Shown here one piece after another: positions 15,477 through 24,439 of a stretch of DNA of 64,000 nucleotides (positions within the stretch are counted from its first letter, which is position 1; each line of letters begins with the position of its first letter). The notes below the pieces were generated by a model. That model had not been told where the DNA came from, made no database searches, and saw only the letters and a program-made list of their open reading frames with translations. The position numbers and the translations under genes are program-made. Source of the stretch: Paracidovorax cattleyae (GTDB taxonomy: Bacteria; Pseudomonadota; Gammaproteobacteria; Burkholderiales; Burkholderiaceae_C). The DNA lies in NCBI RefSeq assembly GCF_900104515.1, contig NZ_FNJL01000021.1, positions 38,126 to 102,125 of the forward strand, read 5' to 3'.

Positions 15477-16244
15477 TTACTTCATCACCAGGCCGCCATC
15501 GACGAACAGCACCTGCCCGGTCATGAAGCCGCTCCACTCCGAGGCCAGGAACAGCACCGGCCCCGCCACGTCCTCGGGCCGTGCGATGCGCCGCAGCGGC
15601 GTGGCAGCGGTGATCGCGTCGCGCAGCGCCTCCGGCGTGGACTGGCTCGCCTGCGTGGGATAGACCAGCCCTGGCGCCACGCAGTTGACGCGGATGCCGA
15701 CCGGCCCCAGTTCGGCCGCCAGGTTGCGGCTGAAGGCCACCAGCGCGGCCTTGGCCGTGGTGTAGTCGTGGTAGGGCACCACGGGGTGCTCCACCAGGTT
15801 GGTGGCGATGTTCACGATGCTGCCCCGCGCGCGCTGGCGCAGGTGCGGCAGCACCGCCTGGCAGACGTTGAAGGCACCGCCCACGGCGCCGTCGAACTGG
15901 GCCTGGTAGTCGCTCCACTGCAGGCCGTCGAACAGCGCGCGGCGCCGTGCATCGAAGGCATAGGGCCGGAAGGCGTTGTTGACCACCACGTCGATGCGGC
16001 CGGCCTCCAGCACCACCGCATCCACCATGGCGCGCACCGCATCGGCATCGCCCACGTCGGCGCGCGCGGCCCAGGCATCGCCGCCGGCGGCGCGGCAGGC
16101 GGCCACCGTCTCGGCGGCCGCAGCGTCGTTGGACAGGTGATTGACCACCACGGTGGCGCCCTCCTGCGCGAAGGCCCGCGCGATGGCCGCGCCGATGCCC
16201 CGGCTCGCGCCCGTCACCAGAACGACCTGGCCCTTGAACTTCAT
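15477..16244 (-). CDS. SDR-family oxidoreductase, last gene of TPP-controlled operon
   Basis: A 255-residue classical short-chain dehydrogenase. The cofactor motif TGASRGIG is at 11-18, VNNAF is at 88-92, and the catalytic Tyr161-x3-Lys165 is in YHDYTTAKAAL. The position of the usual catalytic Ser is Thr148 (NIATN). NADPH preference is plausible from the SRG motif. The start at 16244 gives the canonical beta-strand; an upstream in-frame Met is less likely. It follows the binding-protein gene by 32 bp. In the operon it could reduce the aldehyde made by the LuxC-like protein to an alcohol, which is inference. Confidence 0.85.
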   Translation of the reverse strand: MKFKGQVVLVTGASRGIGAAIARAFAQEGATVVVNHLSNDAAAAETVAACRAAGGDAWAARADVGDADAVRAMVDAVVLEAGRIDVVVNNAFRPYAFDARRRALFDGLQWSDYQAQFDGAVGGAFNVCQAVLPHLRQRARGSIVNIATNLVEHPVVPYHDYTTAKAALVAFSRNLAAELGPVGIRVNCVAPGLVYPTQASQSTPEALRDAITAATPLRRIARPEDVAGPVLFLASEWSGFMTGQVLFVDGGLVMK

Positions 16245-16276
16245 GGCGTGCTCCTCGCTCTTCAAGGCCTATGGGC

Positions 16277-17284
16277 TCACGCGGCGGGCAGCAGGCTGGC
16301 GTCCACCACGTCGGCCACGCGGATGTCACGCTGCACCAGGCCCAGCGCGCGGTAGGCATCGGCCGCCTTCTGCAGCGATGCGAGGTTGAACGCGCCCAGC
16401 GGCCGGCCCGGCACCGAGGGCTGGGCGGAGGCGTTGCGCAGCCGGATCACCTCCAGGTTCGCATCCTGCTGCGTGCCGTCGATCGCGACCTTCACGGCCA
16501 GCGCGGCGGCTTCTTCGGGCTGGGCCATCATCCATGCGGCGCTGTCGAGGTAGCCCTGCAGGAAGGCGCGCAACAGCGCCTTTTTCTGTGGCAGCACCTC
16601 GCTGCGCACCACGAAGAGATCGCTGGAAACATTGAGGTAGTCGCGCACCTGCATCACGTTCACGGCGCCCAGGCCCTTGCGGCGGCCCACGGCCAGGCCC
16701 GTGTCGGTGGCCGCCGTGGCATCGACCTGGCCCTGCAGCAGCGGCGCGAAATTGAGCAGGCCGGTGACCACGATGGTCACGTCCGACTCCTTCAGCCCCG
16801 CCTGGTGCAGCAGCACCAGCAGGTTCTGCCGCGTGCCGCTGGAGAGGCTGTAGACGCCGATGCGCTTGCCCTTCAGGTCGGCCGGCGTGCGGATGCCCGA
16901 GGACTGAAGCGACACCACGTTGAACACGTTCTGCGGATAGATGTCGTAGATGGCGGTGAGCTTCTCGCCCTTGTCCAGCGCCATGAAGAACGAGCCCGGG
17001 TCGGTGAAGGCCACGTCGCCCTGCCCGCTCAGCGTGTTGCGCAACGCATCGCCGCCACCACCGCCGGGCAGGTAGGCCAGCTCCACGCCGCGCGCCTTGA
17101 AGAAGCCCTTATCGGGCTCTGCCAGCAGGTTGGTGATCTCGCTGATGGGCTTGCTCCAGCCCGCCACGGTGATCTTGCCCAGCGGGGTGGCCGCCGGCGT
17201 TGCGGCGCCCGCCCAGCGCGTGGCCGCGAGGCCGGCGGAAGCCGCCAGCAGCGTGCGGCGCGAGAGGAGTTCAGGTCGTTGCAT
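16277..17284 (-). CDS. NMT1/THI5-type ABC transporter substrate-binding protein
   Basis: A 335-residue periplasmic binding protein with a twin-arginine-like leader (SRRTLLAASAGLAATRWAGA). The mature part shows the NMT1/THI5 and SsuA fold: ITVAGWSKPISEITNLLAEPDKGFFKARGVELAYLPGGGGGDALRNTLSGQGDVAFTD, then LKGKRIGVYSLSSGTRQNLLVLLHQAGLKESDVTIV and a Tyr/Ala-rich second lobe. The family binds thiamine pyrimidine precursors, riboflavin or sulfonates. The TPP riboswitch upstream favours a thiamine-related ligand. A start at 17332 is possible but overlaps the permease gene; 17284 gives the clean leader. Confidence 0.8.
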   Translation of the reverse strand: MQRPELLSRRTLLAASAGLAATRWAGAATPAATPLGKITVAGWSKPISEITNLLAEPDKGFFKARGVELAYLPGGGGGDALRNTLSGQGDVAFTDPGSFFMALDKGEKLTAIYDIYPQNVFNVVSLQSSGIRTPADLKGKRIGVYSLSSGTRQNLLVLLHQAGLKESDVTIVVTGLLNFAPLLQGQVDATAATDTGLAVGRRKGLGAVNVMQVRDYLNVSSDLFVVRSEVLPQKKALLRAFLQGYLDSAAWMMAQPEEAAALAVKVAIDGTQQDANLEVIRLRNASAQPSVPGRPLGAFNLASLQKAADAYRALGLVQRDIRVADVVDASLLPAA

Positions 17285-17315
17285 GTCGTCGAAAAAGAGA
17301 AAGGGAAAAGAACGT

Positions 17316-18107
17316 TCATGAACGGTCGGCATAGGGCCGCAGCAGCCAGCGCTCCAGCCACAGCGTGGCCTGGTAGAGCAGCAGCCCGATGGCCGCGATG
17401 AGCACCAGCGCCGCGAACATCAGGGACGTGTCCATCATCCCCTGCGCGGCGATCACCACCGCGCCCAGGCCCTGGCTGGCGCCGATGAACTCGCCCACCA
17501 CGGCCCCCACCAGCGCCAGCACCACGGCCATGCGCAGGCCCGCGAGGATGGCCGGCAGCGCCAGCGGCAGCTTCAGGCGCAGCAGCGTCTGCGCGCGCGT
17601 GGCGCCCAGCATGCGAAAGAGCTGCAGGCGCTGCGCATCGGCCTGCTGCAGCCCGGTGAAGGTGTTCTCCATCAGCGGGAAAAAGCAGATCAGCCCGGTG
17701 ATGAGCGCGGTGGACGGGATGCCGAAGCCGAACCACAGCACGAACAGCGGTGCCAGCGCCAGCTTGGGCACCACCTGGCTGACCACCACGTAGGGCCGCA
17801 GCACGCGCTCCAGCAGCGGCGACTCGGCCAGCGCGATGCCGATCGCCAGTCCCGCCAGGCCACCGCCCGCCAGCCCCAGCAGCAGCGCCGCCAGCGTGGC
17901 CCGCACATGGGGCTCGAAGTAGCCCGTGAGCAGCCCCTGCCACAGCGATGCCGCGATGGCCGAGGGCGCGGGCAGCACCAGCGCCGAGAGTCCAGAATGC
18001 CGGGCCACCCATTCCCACGCGCCCAGCAGCGCCAGCAGCAGCGCGGCGCCCAGGGCGCGGTATGGCCAGGCGGACGAAGGTGCGCCCTGCATGCGGGATG
18101 CACTCAT
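17316..18107 (-). CDS. ABC transporter permease (thiamine-precursor type)
   Basis: A 263-residue BPD-type permease with about six membrane helices. The EAA loop that contacts the ATPase is in LFRMLGATRAQTLLRLKLPLALPAILAGLRMAVVLALVGAVVGEFIGASQGLG. The first helix is ALGAALLLALLGAWEWVARHSG. It belongs to the SsuC/TauC/ThiX group. The start overlaps the ATPase stop codon as ATGA, showing translational coupling. With its ATPase and binding protein it forms a complete importer. Confidence 0.88.
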   Translation of the reverse strand: MSASRMQGAPSSAWPYRALGAALLLALLGAWEWVARHSGLSALVLPAPSAIAASLWQGLLTGYFEPHVRATLAALLLGLAGGGLAGLAIGIALAESPLLERVLRPYVVVSQVVPKLALAPLFVLWFGFGIPSTALITGLICFFPLMENTFTGLQQADAQRLQLFRMLGATRAQTLLRLKLPLALPAILAGLRMAVVLALVGAVVGEFIGASQGLGAVVIAAQGMMDTSLMFAALVLIAAIGLLLYQATLWLERWLLRPYADRS

Positions 18108-18877
18108 GCGCCCGCTCCGTCCAGGCCGGCGCGCACCCGCGCGCACAGGCGATTGAAGGGCGCGTCGTGCCGCATGGCCTGGGTGCGCGGCGCGGGCAGG
18201 TCGATGCGGATGTCGTCCGCCACGCGGCCCGCGTGCAGCACGGCGATGCGGTCGCCCAGGTACACGGCCTCGGTGATGTCGTGGGTCACGAACAGCACGG
18301 TGGTGCCGCGCTGCCGGCAGGTGCGCAGCAGGTCGTCCTGCAGCTCGGCGCGGGTGATGGCGTCCAGCGCCGCGAAAGGCTCGTCGAGCAGCAGCAGCGC
18401 GGGCTCCAGGACCAGCGCACGCGCCAGCGCCACACGGCTTTGCTGGCCGCCCGAAAGCTGGCGCGGATGGTGCCGCGCATGGGCGCCCAGCCCCAGCTGG
18501 TCCAGCAGCGCCTGCGCGCGCGCCACGTCGGCCGCCTGCGGCCGGCGCTGCAGCGACACCGGCAGCAGCACGTTGTCGATGGCACTGCGCCATTCAAGCA
18601 GCGTGGGCGCCTGGAACATGAAACCCAGCTGCGGCCCGGGTGCGGACACCTCGCTGCCCCGCATGCGCACATGGCCCGACTGCGGGCGCAGCAGGCCCGC
18701 GGCCAGTTGCAGCAGCGTGGTCTTGCCGCAGCCGCTGCGGCCCACCAGGCAATGTACCTCGCCCGCGCCGATGCGCCAGCTCACGCCATCCACCACCGGC
18801 GCGCGCCCGGGGTAGGCGAACACGGCCTGCTCGATATCGAGGAAAGCCTCGCCGCCTCCCTGCCCGGCGCCATTCAT
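18104..18877 (-). CDS. ABC transporter ATP-binding protein
   Basis: A 257-residue ABC ATPase. Walker A is GRSGCGKTT (46-54), the signature LSGGQQSRVALARAL follows, Walker B is ALLLLDEPFAALD, and the H-loop is TTVLFVTHDITEAVYLGDRI. It is of the SsuB/TauB/ThiZ class. The start at 18877 has a GGAGA site 8 bases upstream on the minus strand; an earlier Met at 18907 would overlap the LuxC-like gene. Its last codons overlap the permease ATG. Confidence 0.9.
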   Translation of the reverse strand: MNGAGQGGGEAFLDIEQAVFAYPGRAPVVDGVSWRIGAGEVHCLVGRSGCGKTTLLQLAAGLLRPQSGHVRMRGSEVSAPGPQLGFMFQAPTLLEWRSAIDNVLLPVSLQRRPQAADVARAQALLDQLGLGAHARHHPRQLSGGQQSRVALARALVLEPALLLLDEPFAALDAITRAELQDDLLRTCRQRGTTVLFVTHDITEAVYLGDRIAVLHAGRVADDIRIDLPAPRTQAMRHDAPFNRLCARVRAGLDGAGA

Positions 18878-18896
18878 CGCAGCGGTCTCCGTCGGC

Positions 18897-20396
18897 TCAA
18901 TCGGCATACGGCGCGAACGTCTCTGCCGCACTTTCGGCGGAGTGCTCGATCTCCACCATGCGCACCAGGTCCAGCAGGTTGAAACGGCCATCGTGGTGCC
19001 AGCCGGCCTCGGGCACGCTCATCGCGCCGATGGCGCTGATGCGCGTGACGCCCGCCGCCCCCAGCAGCGCCGCCAGGTGCTGTAACTCTTCCGGCGTGGC
19101 CGCGATGCCGGCGGTCTGCAGCAAGGGCCCGTGGCCGGCGATGGCACGCGGCACGTCGTCCAGCGCATCCACGGCCACCACCTGCACGCTGCGCTGCAGT
19201 GCCGTGGGTGCGAGCGGCTGCGGGGCGTCGCGATAGGCCACGCTCCAGGGGTCGTCGGGCGTACCGATGAGCTCGTCGGCCGCGGCACCGCCGGCCGCAG
19301 AAAGGCCGCGCCATTCCAGCGCCTGCCGCCAGTCCGCCACGGCGGCAGACTCTTCCACGTCCAGCGCCCGGCGCGGAAAGCGCCGGTGCAGCTGCGCCAG
19401 CTCGCCCGCCAGATAGCCCGCGAAGGCGCGCGGCGACACGGCACCACCGCGCTGCACGTAGAACACATGCGGCGAGTAGCACCCCTGCTGGTCGTAGCGC
19501 ATCACGTCCCACGCGGCCCGGCGCGCCACGGCCGGGGCCTCCAGCGCATCGAGTGCGGCCGCCGAGACGACGCCGAAGCCCAGCTTGTGCCCGTGCGGCA
19601 GGAAACGCGTGGTGACGGGCAGCCGCTGCTGGATGGCATGCAGAGCATCGTTGCCGCCATAGGCCAGCACCGTGTCGGCCTGGGCATAGAGCGACGCCGC
19701 GTCGTCACCGCCCGCGCCCTTCCACCACACCACGGCGAAGCAGTCGGCCAGCGGCGGATGCACCTCGGCCAGCAATTGCGCGAACCAGCCCGCGAACAGC
19801 GGTTCGGCGCTGGGCAGCTTGCCGATGCTGCCCGCCTTCACCAGCAGGCCGCACACGAAGCTCCAGAGCGCCAGCGCCGGCACATTGCCCGCCCAGCTGT
19901 GCACCAGCAGGCCCGGCCCGAAGGCACGCACCGCGCCGCCCTTCGGCGCAGGCTGGAAGCCGTCGAGCACCAGCGGGTTGGCAAAATCCTCCGCCACGAA
20001 GCGCCGCAGCTGCGGCGCGCGGAAGGTCTTGACAAAGCCCGTGAGCCCCAGGCGCACCATCTCGGCGTCGTAGCCGCTCACCAGGGGCAGCAGCACCTCG
20101 GCCTGCCGGCGCACCGGATCGCTGCGGTCCAGCAGGCGGGCGATGGCCCGGTCGATCACGCCAATGACCTGCTCCACCGCCATGGGCTGCAGATGGCGGG
20201 CAGCGGCCTCGCGCACGCGGCGGGCCAGGGCGTCCATCTGCGCGGGCGTGAGCACGGGCACCTCCACCTCCAGCCGGGCGGCGCCCTGGGCGAAAGGCAG
20301 CACCTGCCAGGCCACGTCCTGCGCATCGATGCCGGGCAGGTAGCCCGCCCGCACCCGCTGCACGGCCATGCCGGTCGTGGCCGCCCCGGGTGTCAT
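18897..20396 (-). CDS. LuxC-like acyl-CoA/acyl-protein reductase
   Basis: A 499-residue protein of the LuxC (fatty acyl reductase) family, an aldehyde-dehydrogenase-fold NADPH enzyme that reduces activated carboxylates to aldehydes. Family features are PGLLVHSWAGNVPALALWSFVCGLLVKAGSIGKLPS, a predicted cofactor region DTVLAYGGNDALHAI, and the candidate nucleophile Cys306 in DQQGCYSPHVFYV. ATG overlaps the stop of the LuxE-like gene as ATGA. No luxAB luciferase genes are present, so bioluminescence is not its role. Under a TPP riboswitch it may reduce a thiamine-related acid, which is inference. Confidence 0.85.
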   Translation of the reverse strand: MTPGAATTGMAVQRVRAGYLPGIDAQDVAWQVLPFAQGAARLEVEVPVLTPAQMDALARRVREAAARHLQPMAVEQVIGVIDRAIARLLDRSDPVRRQAEVLLPLVSGYDAEMVRLGLTGFVKTFRAPQLRRFVAEDFANPLVLDGFQPAPKGGAVRAFGPGLLVHSWAGNVPALALWSFVCGLLVKAGSIGKLPSAEPLFAGWFAQLLAEVHPPLADCFAVVWWKGAGGDDAASLYAQADTVLAYGGNDALHAIQQRLPVTTRFLPHGHKLGFGVVSAAALDALEAPAVARRAAWDVMRYDQQGCYSPHVFYVQRGGAVSPRAFAGYLAGELAQLHRRFPRRALDVEESAAVADWRQALEWRGLSAAGGAAADELIGTPDDPWSVAYRDAPQPLAPTALQRSVQVVAVDALDDVPRAIAGHGPLLQTAGIAATPEELQHLAALLGAAGVTRISAIGAMSVPEAGWHHDGRFNLLDLVRMVEIEHSAESAAETFAPYAD

Positions 20397-21487
20397 TTCC
20401 CGGTGGCCCGCATGAAGTCCTGCACCGCCAGCGAACAGCCCTTGGCCTGCGCGCCTTCGGCCCGGCCCAGCAGCAGGAAGCCGCCTTCGGCCCACGCCCC
20501 CACGTCCTCGGTCAGGATGGTGGTCACGGAGTTGTAGTTGGCCAGGTCGCAATGCACGAGGATGCCGCGCTCGCCGGCCGGCACGTCGCGGCCCGTGGCC
20601 GGGTCCACCAGCCGCGACCGGATCCAGTGCGGCCCCGACTTGACCGAGGGCACCACGGCATTGCCGTCGTCATAGAACTGCGTGCTCAGCTCCGTCATGC
20701 CGTACATGTTGATGCACAGCTCGCGCGGCACGCCCAGCGTGTACGAGAGCCCGGCGTAGAAATCCTCGGGCGGCACCTCGCGCGACTGGCCCTTGTAGCC
20801 GCCCGTGTCCAGCACGCGGCTGCCCGGCGGCAACTGGAAGCGGCGGCCCTTCTCGTGCAGCGCCTCCATCAGGTGCACGAAGCTGTAGCTCGCACCCAGC
20901 AGCGCATACGGCGTGCCGGTGCGCTCCGCGGCCTCCAGCGCCGCGCACAGGCTCACCACGTGCATGCCGTGCGCGCCCACGAAATGCCGGCTGACCGGGC
21001 TGCCGAACACGGCCCGGGCCAGCGCCAGGTAGTGCGCCAGCGACGAATTCGGCATCAAATGCTCGTCGGGGAACAGGATGCCCATCGGCATGGGACCGGC
21101 CCCGCGCATGAAGCGCCACTGGAAATTGCGCGCCATCGACAGGTCGTACACATCGAGCCGCGGGTGGAAATGCCGCCCGCGCGCCTCCGCGCCCCGGGTC
21201 GTGCCGCTGGTCATGAACACGCGCTCGTCCGGCCGCGGCGGCTCGCTGCGCAGCTCCGTCGCCTTGAAGGCGTCGATCGGCACCGCGGGAATGTCGCTCC
21301 AGCGCTCCACGCTGCGCAGCGTGGCGCCGCGGCGCTGGCAGAAGGTGCGGTAGGCGGGATTGGCGGAATACTGGTGGGCGAACAGCCGCAAAGCCAGCGT
21401 GTCGAACTGTGCGTCGGTGCAGCCGCCTTCTTCCTCCATCGCGATGAATGCGAGGATGTCCGCGACCAGCGCAGCGACCTTGTCCAT
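20393..21487 (-). CDS. LuxE-like acyl-activating protein synthetase
   Basis: A 364-residue protein of the LuxE family, adenylating enzymes that activate a carboxylate and hand the acyl group to a cysteine for reduction by LuxC. Visible marks are the nucleotide-type loop FMTSGTTRGA (91-100), VLDTGGYKGQSREV, the motif INMYGMTELSTQFYD, and a near-C-terminal Cys351 in AKGCSLAVQDF, comparable with the acylated cysteine of LuxE. The start at 21487 follows GAAGGAAG. It is the first gene after the TPP riboswitch. Confidence 0.85.
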   Translation of the reverse strand: MDKVAALVADILAFIAMEEEGGCTDAQFDTLALRLFAHQYSANPAYRTFCQRRGATLRSVERWSDIPAVPIDAFKATELRSEPPRPDERVFMTSGTTRGAEARGRHFHPRLDVYDLSMARNFQWRFMRGAGPMPMGILFPDEHLMPNSSLAHYLALARAVFGSPVSRHFVGAHGMHVVSLCAALEAAERTGTPYALLGASYSFVHLMEALHEKGRRFQLPPGSRVLDTGGYKGQSREVPPEDFYAGLSYTLGVPRELCINMYGMTELSTQFYDDGNAVVPSVKSGPHWIRSRLVDPATGRDVPAGERGILVHCDLANYNSVTTILTEDVGAWAEGGFLLLGRAEGAQAKGCSLAVQDFMRATGK

Positions 21488-21593
21488 GGAGCTTCTTCCT
21501 TCGTGACCTGTGAACGATGCTCCGAAGGTCACGCCCGGCCATGCCGTGCACGCCACGCGGCGCGCCTGCGGAGGCTGGAGGATGGTGGTGACA

Positions 21594-21668
21594 GCTCTTC
21601 TTCCGCCGGAATGACCCGGTTCAAGTTCTCGGGTGTGGATCTCAGCACAAGCGTGCACCCCGGAGCGT
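21594..21668 (-). promoter_or_regulatory. TPP (THI-element) riboswitch
   Basis: Read on the minus strand the block runs CCGGGGTGCACGC, GTGCTGAGATCCACACCCG, GAACTTGAACCGGGTC, ATTCCGGCGGAAGAAGAGC. These match the thi-box order: GGGGTGC, CTGAGA, ACCCG, GAACYTGAWCYGGGT, and the GCCGGCG-type closing strand. It starts about 100 bases before the LuxE-like ATG, leaving room for an expression platform. TPP binding normally switches expression off, so the operon should respond to thiamine shortage. Confidence 0.93.
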
Positions 21669-21740
21669 TGCGGGCATCTTAACCCGCGCCCTAAACGCCC
21701 TGTTCCCGCTGCGGCTTCCGGGCGGCCTATATTCCCGGGC

Positions 21741-23342
21741 ATGGAATCACCGCCGCCCGCCATGACGACACCCGCCTGGCCGGTGCGCAGCCTGGTGCTC
21801 GTTCTGGGCGACCAGCTCGATCCGGGCGCAGCGGCCTTCGACGGGTTCGATCCACAGCAGGACCTCGTCTGGATGGCGGAGGTGGAAGAGGAATCCACGC
21901 ACGTCTGGTCCTCCCGGCCGCTCATCGCCCTCTTCCTCGCCGCCATGCGGCATTTCGCGCAGGCACTGCGGGCAATGGGTCGCCCCCTGGACTATCGGCA
22001 CCTGGACGACGACCGCGGAGCACCGTGCCGCACGCTGGCCGATGCGCTGCGCGCGGCGATCCGCACGCACCGGCCGCAGCGCCTCGTGATGACTGCCCCC
22101 GGGGACTGGCGCGTCTGGAAGGCACTGTCCGCCGTCGCGGCCGATGCCACGCTGCCCCTGGACACCCGCCCCGACCGCCACTTCTTCGCCACCGTGCGCG
22201 AGTTCGCCGACTTCCGGCGCCAACTGGGCGGACGGCCGCTGCGCCTGGAAACGTTCTACCGGGCCATGCGCCGCCGGCACGGCGTGCTCATGGACGGAGA
22301 CCGGCCCGAAGGCGGTGCGTGGAACTACGACAAGGACAACCGGCGCCCCTTCGGCCCGCAAGGGCCGGGAATGGTGCCAGCGCGCTGCGGGTTCGAGCCC
22401 GACGCCCTCACCCGCGAGGTACTGCAGGCGGTCTCACGGCGCTTCGGCGACCACCCGGGCCTCCTGGAGGACTTCGCCTGGCCGGTCACCCGCGCGCAGG
22501 CCCTGCATGCGCTCGCAGACTTCGTGGACCACCGGCTGCCGGCGTTCGGCCCCTTCCAGGACGCCATGTGGCCGGGCGAGCCCTGGCTCTACCACTCCCA
22601 CCTGTCCGCGGCGCTCAACCTGAAGCTGATCCATCCGCGCGAGGTGGTCGCGGCGACCGAGGCCGCCTACCGAAGCGGCAAAGTACCGCTGGCCAGCGCC
22701 GAAGGCTTCATACGCCAGATCCTGGGCTGGCGCGAATACGTGCGTGGCATCTACTGGACCGAAATGCCGTCCTACCTGGACCGCAACGCACTCGGTGCCG
22801 ATGCGCCCCTGCCCGCCTGGTACTGGACCGGCGACACCCCCTTCGCCTGCCTGCGCCAGGCCATCCGGCAGACGCTGGACCACGGCTACGCCCACCACAT
22901 CCAGCGCCTCATGGTGACGGGCCTCTTCGCCCTGCTGCTGGGCGTGCGGCCCCAGGCCGTGCATGCGTGGTACCTCGCGGTCTATGTCGATGCCGTCGAG
23001 TGGGTGGAACTGCCCAACACCCTCGGCATGTCCCAATACGCCGACGGCGGCCTGATGGCCAGCAAGCCCTACATCGCCACGGGCAAGTACATCCAGCGCA
23101 TGGGTGGCCCCTGCACCACCTGCCGCCACGACCCGGATGCCATCCTGGGCGACACGGCCTGCCCCTTCACCACGCTCTACTGGGACTTCCTGCTGCGGCA
23201 CCGGGAGCTGCTGGCAGGCGTGCCACGCATGGAGGCACAGCTGGCGCGGCTGGAGACAATGCGGCCGGAGGAGAGCGAGGCCATTCGCCGCAGGGCGGAG
23301 GAATTGCGGAAAGGCCAAGAGGGACACGCCCTGCCGTCTTGA
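21741..23342 (+). CDS. Iron-sulphur bacterial cryptochrome/(6-4) photolyase-like protein
   Basis: A 533-residue member of the FeS-BCP (PhrB/CryPro) photolyase class. It repairs UV photoproducts or senses light using FAD, a lumazine-type antenna and a [4Fe-4S] cluster. The N-terminal domain begins SLVLVLGDQLDPG. The catalytic core contains EGFIRQILGWREYVRGIYWTEMP and HHIQRLMVTGLFALLLGV. Cys370, Cys458, Cys461 and Cys474 have the same spacing (88, 3, 13) as the cluster ligands of Agrobacterium PhrB. The ATG at 21741 was chosen; a later Met at 21762 is possible. It is divergent from the TPP operon. Confidence 0.93.
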   Translation: MESPPPAMTTPAWPVRSLVLVLGDQLDPGAAAFDGFDPQQDLVWMAEVEEESTHVWSSRPLIALFLAAMRHFAQALRAMGRPLDYRHLDDDRGAPCRTLADALRAAIRTHRPQRLVMTAPGDWRVWKALSAVAADATLPLDTRPDRHFFATVREFADFRRQLGGRPLRLETFYRAMRRRHGVLMDGDRPEGGAWNYDKDNRRPFGPQGPGMVPARCGFEPDALTREVLQAVSRRFGDHPGLLEDFAWPVTRAQALHALADFVDHRLPAFGPFQDAMWPGEPWLYHSHLSAALNLKLIHPREVVAATEAAYRSGKVPLASAEGFIRQILGWREYVRGIYWTEMPSYLDRNALGADAPLPAWYWTGDTPFACLRQAIRQTLDHGYAHHIQRLMVTGLFALLLGVRPQAVHAWYLAVYVDAVEWVELPNTLGMSQYADGGLMASKPYIATGKYIQRMGGPCTTCRHDPDAILGDTACPFTTLYWDFLLRHRELLAGVPRMEAQLARLETMRPEESEAIRRRAEELRKGQEGHALPS

Positions 23343-23362
23343 GCGACAGCACCTTACGCAAC

Positions 23363-24439
23363 TCAGCGAAGAATCAATTCCGTGTCTTTGTCGGGGATCG
23401 TCATCCTGATGCTGGGCTCAGGCAATCGCATTCCGTTGATGGATTTCATTGCAACCAACCAGCGATCGCCCCATCGCAGTTGAACCTCAACCAGCAGTGT
23501 GTTCGATGCGGCTTCGCACGGAGGCACTGGCCCTTTCTCTGCGAGCTTCCACTTTCGCTCTGTCACAGCCATTGCCGACAGGCAAGTATTCATCGGAACC
23601 ATCACTTCAGCGATTCCAGGCAATCGCAACCCCACCCTCGCAGCGACCGCCGCCGTCACATAACTTGGCCCACCTAAAATTAGCACCATCAACCCCGAAC
23701 AGACAAAGCAAAAAGTCCAAATGGCCAGTGGTGCCGCTTGAACATGCATCGAAGCCGCGTTCGCACAAATCAACACAGCGATTGCGCCACCCCACGATAC
23801 AAGCGTCCACCAGCCATTAGAACTGCCGCGATACCCGAGCATTGATGAATGTGTCACGACCAACAACACGGCAAGAGATACCAGCGTACCGCCAAGAAGC
23901 AATGCTGCGAATGCGAGGAAGGTCTCCCATTTGCTCTTTTCGGGGTTCCCACCCCCCAGTCTCACAAGAGTTATAAAGCTTGACCCAATTGCGCAGATAG
24001 GAAACAGGATGCGCACCCACAGCCCTTGCGGCCCAAAGAGCCAACATATCATCACGCACAAGGGGCCAAGCTGCCCCAGAACGGTAGTTCGCCAGTCCAG
24101 CTTTTTGATTTCATACAAAAATGCCGCAACCGTGACCCCGAACATCACGACTGTCGTACCGAGCCAGAGCAGCAAAAGCCAGATGGAGGCGATGCTCGCC
24201 AACCCAATGATACCAAGGAGGTTCGGGGGAATGTAGTCAATGACAACGAGGTAGCCAAACAATGGCAAGCAGCCAATGGCAAAGAGTAGCGCACCCACCC
24301 ACTTCCACGGCAACCCACTCATCATGGATTCAATTCTCCGCAGGCGGCTGATTGCAAGCGGTTCCTTTTGTTTTTTTCCTTCCAGTCGCTCTTTCCAGCG
24401 AAAACTCCGCTTCGGCTGGCTTGATTTGAAACTTACCAT
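23363..24439 (-). CDS. Polytopic membrane protein, unknown function
   Basis: A 358-residue protein I do not recognise. After a basic N-terminus (about 45 residues, KPKR/RWKERLEGKKQK-like) there are seven or eight hydrophobic helices, for example ALLFAIGCLPLFGYLVVI, SIWLLLLWLGTTVVMFGVTVAAFLY and FLAFAALLLGGTLVSLAVLLVV, and a soluble C-terminal tail of about 80 residues. Its base composition is visibly AT-richer than the flanking core genes, which points to acquisition. The start at 24439 has a GGAGAG site 7 bases upstream on the minus strand; an in-frame start at 24472 was set aside. Confidence 0.7.
   Translation of the reverse strand: MVSFKSSQPKRSFRWKERLEGKKQKEPLAISRLRRIESMMSGLPWKWVGALLFAIGCLPLFGYLVVIDYIPPNLLGIIGLASIASIWLLLLWLGTTVVMFGVTVAAFLYEIKKLDWRTTVLGQLGPLCVMICWLFGPQGLWVRILFPICAIGSSFITLVRLGGGNPEKSKWETFLAFAALLLGGTLVSLAVLLVVTHSSMLGYRGSSNGWWTLVSWGGAIAVLICANAASMHVQAAPLAIWTFCFVCSGLMVLILGGPSYVTAAVAARVGLRLPGIAEVMVPMNTCLSAMAVTERKWKLAEKGPVPPCEAASNTLLVEVQLRWGDRWLVAMKSINGMRLPEPSIRMTIPDKDTELILR

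Noticed and set aside
18897..21487. Bioluminescence operon
   Set aside because: luxC/luxE homologues are present but no luxA or luxB, and control is by a TPP riboswitch.
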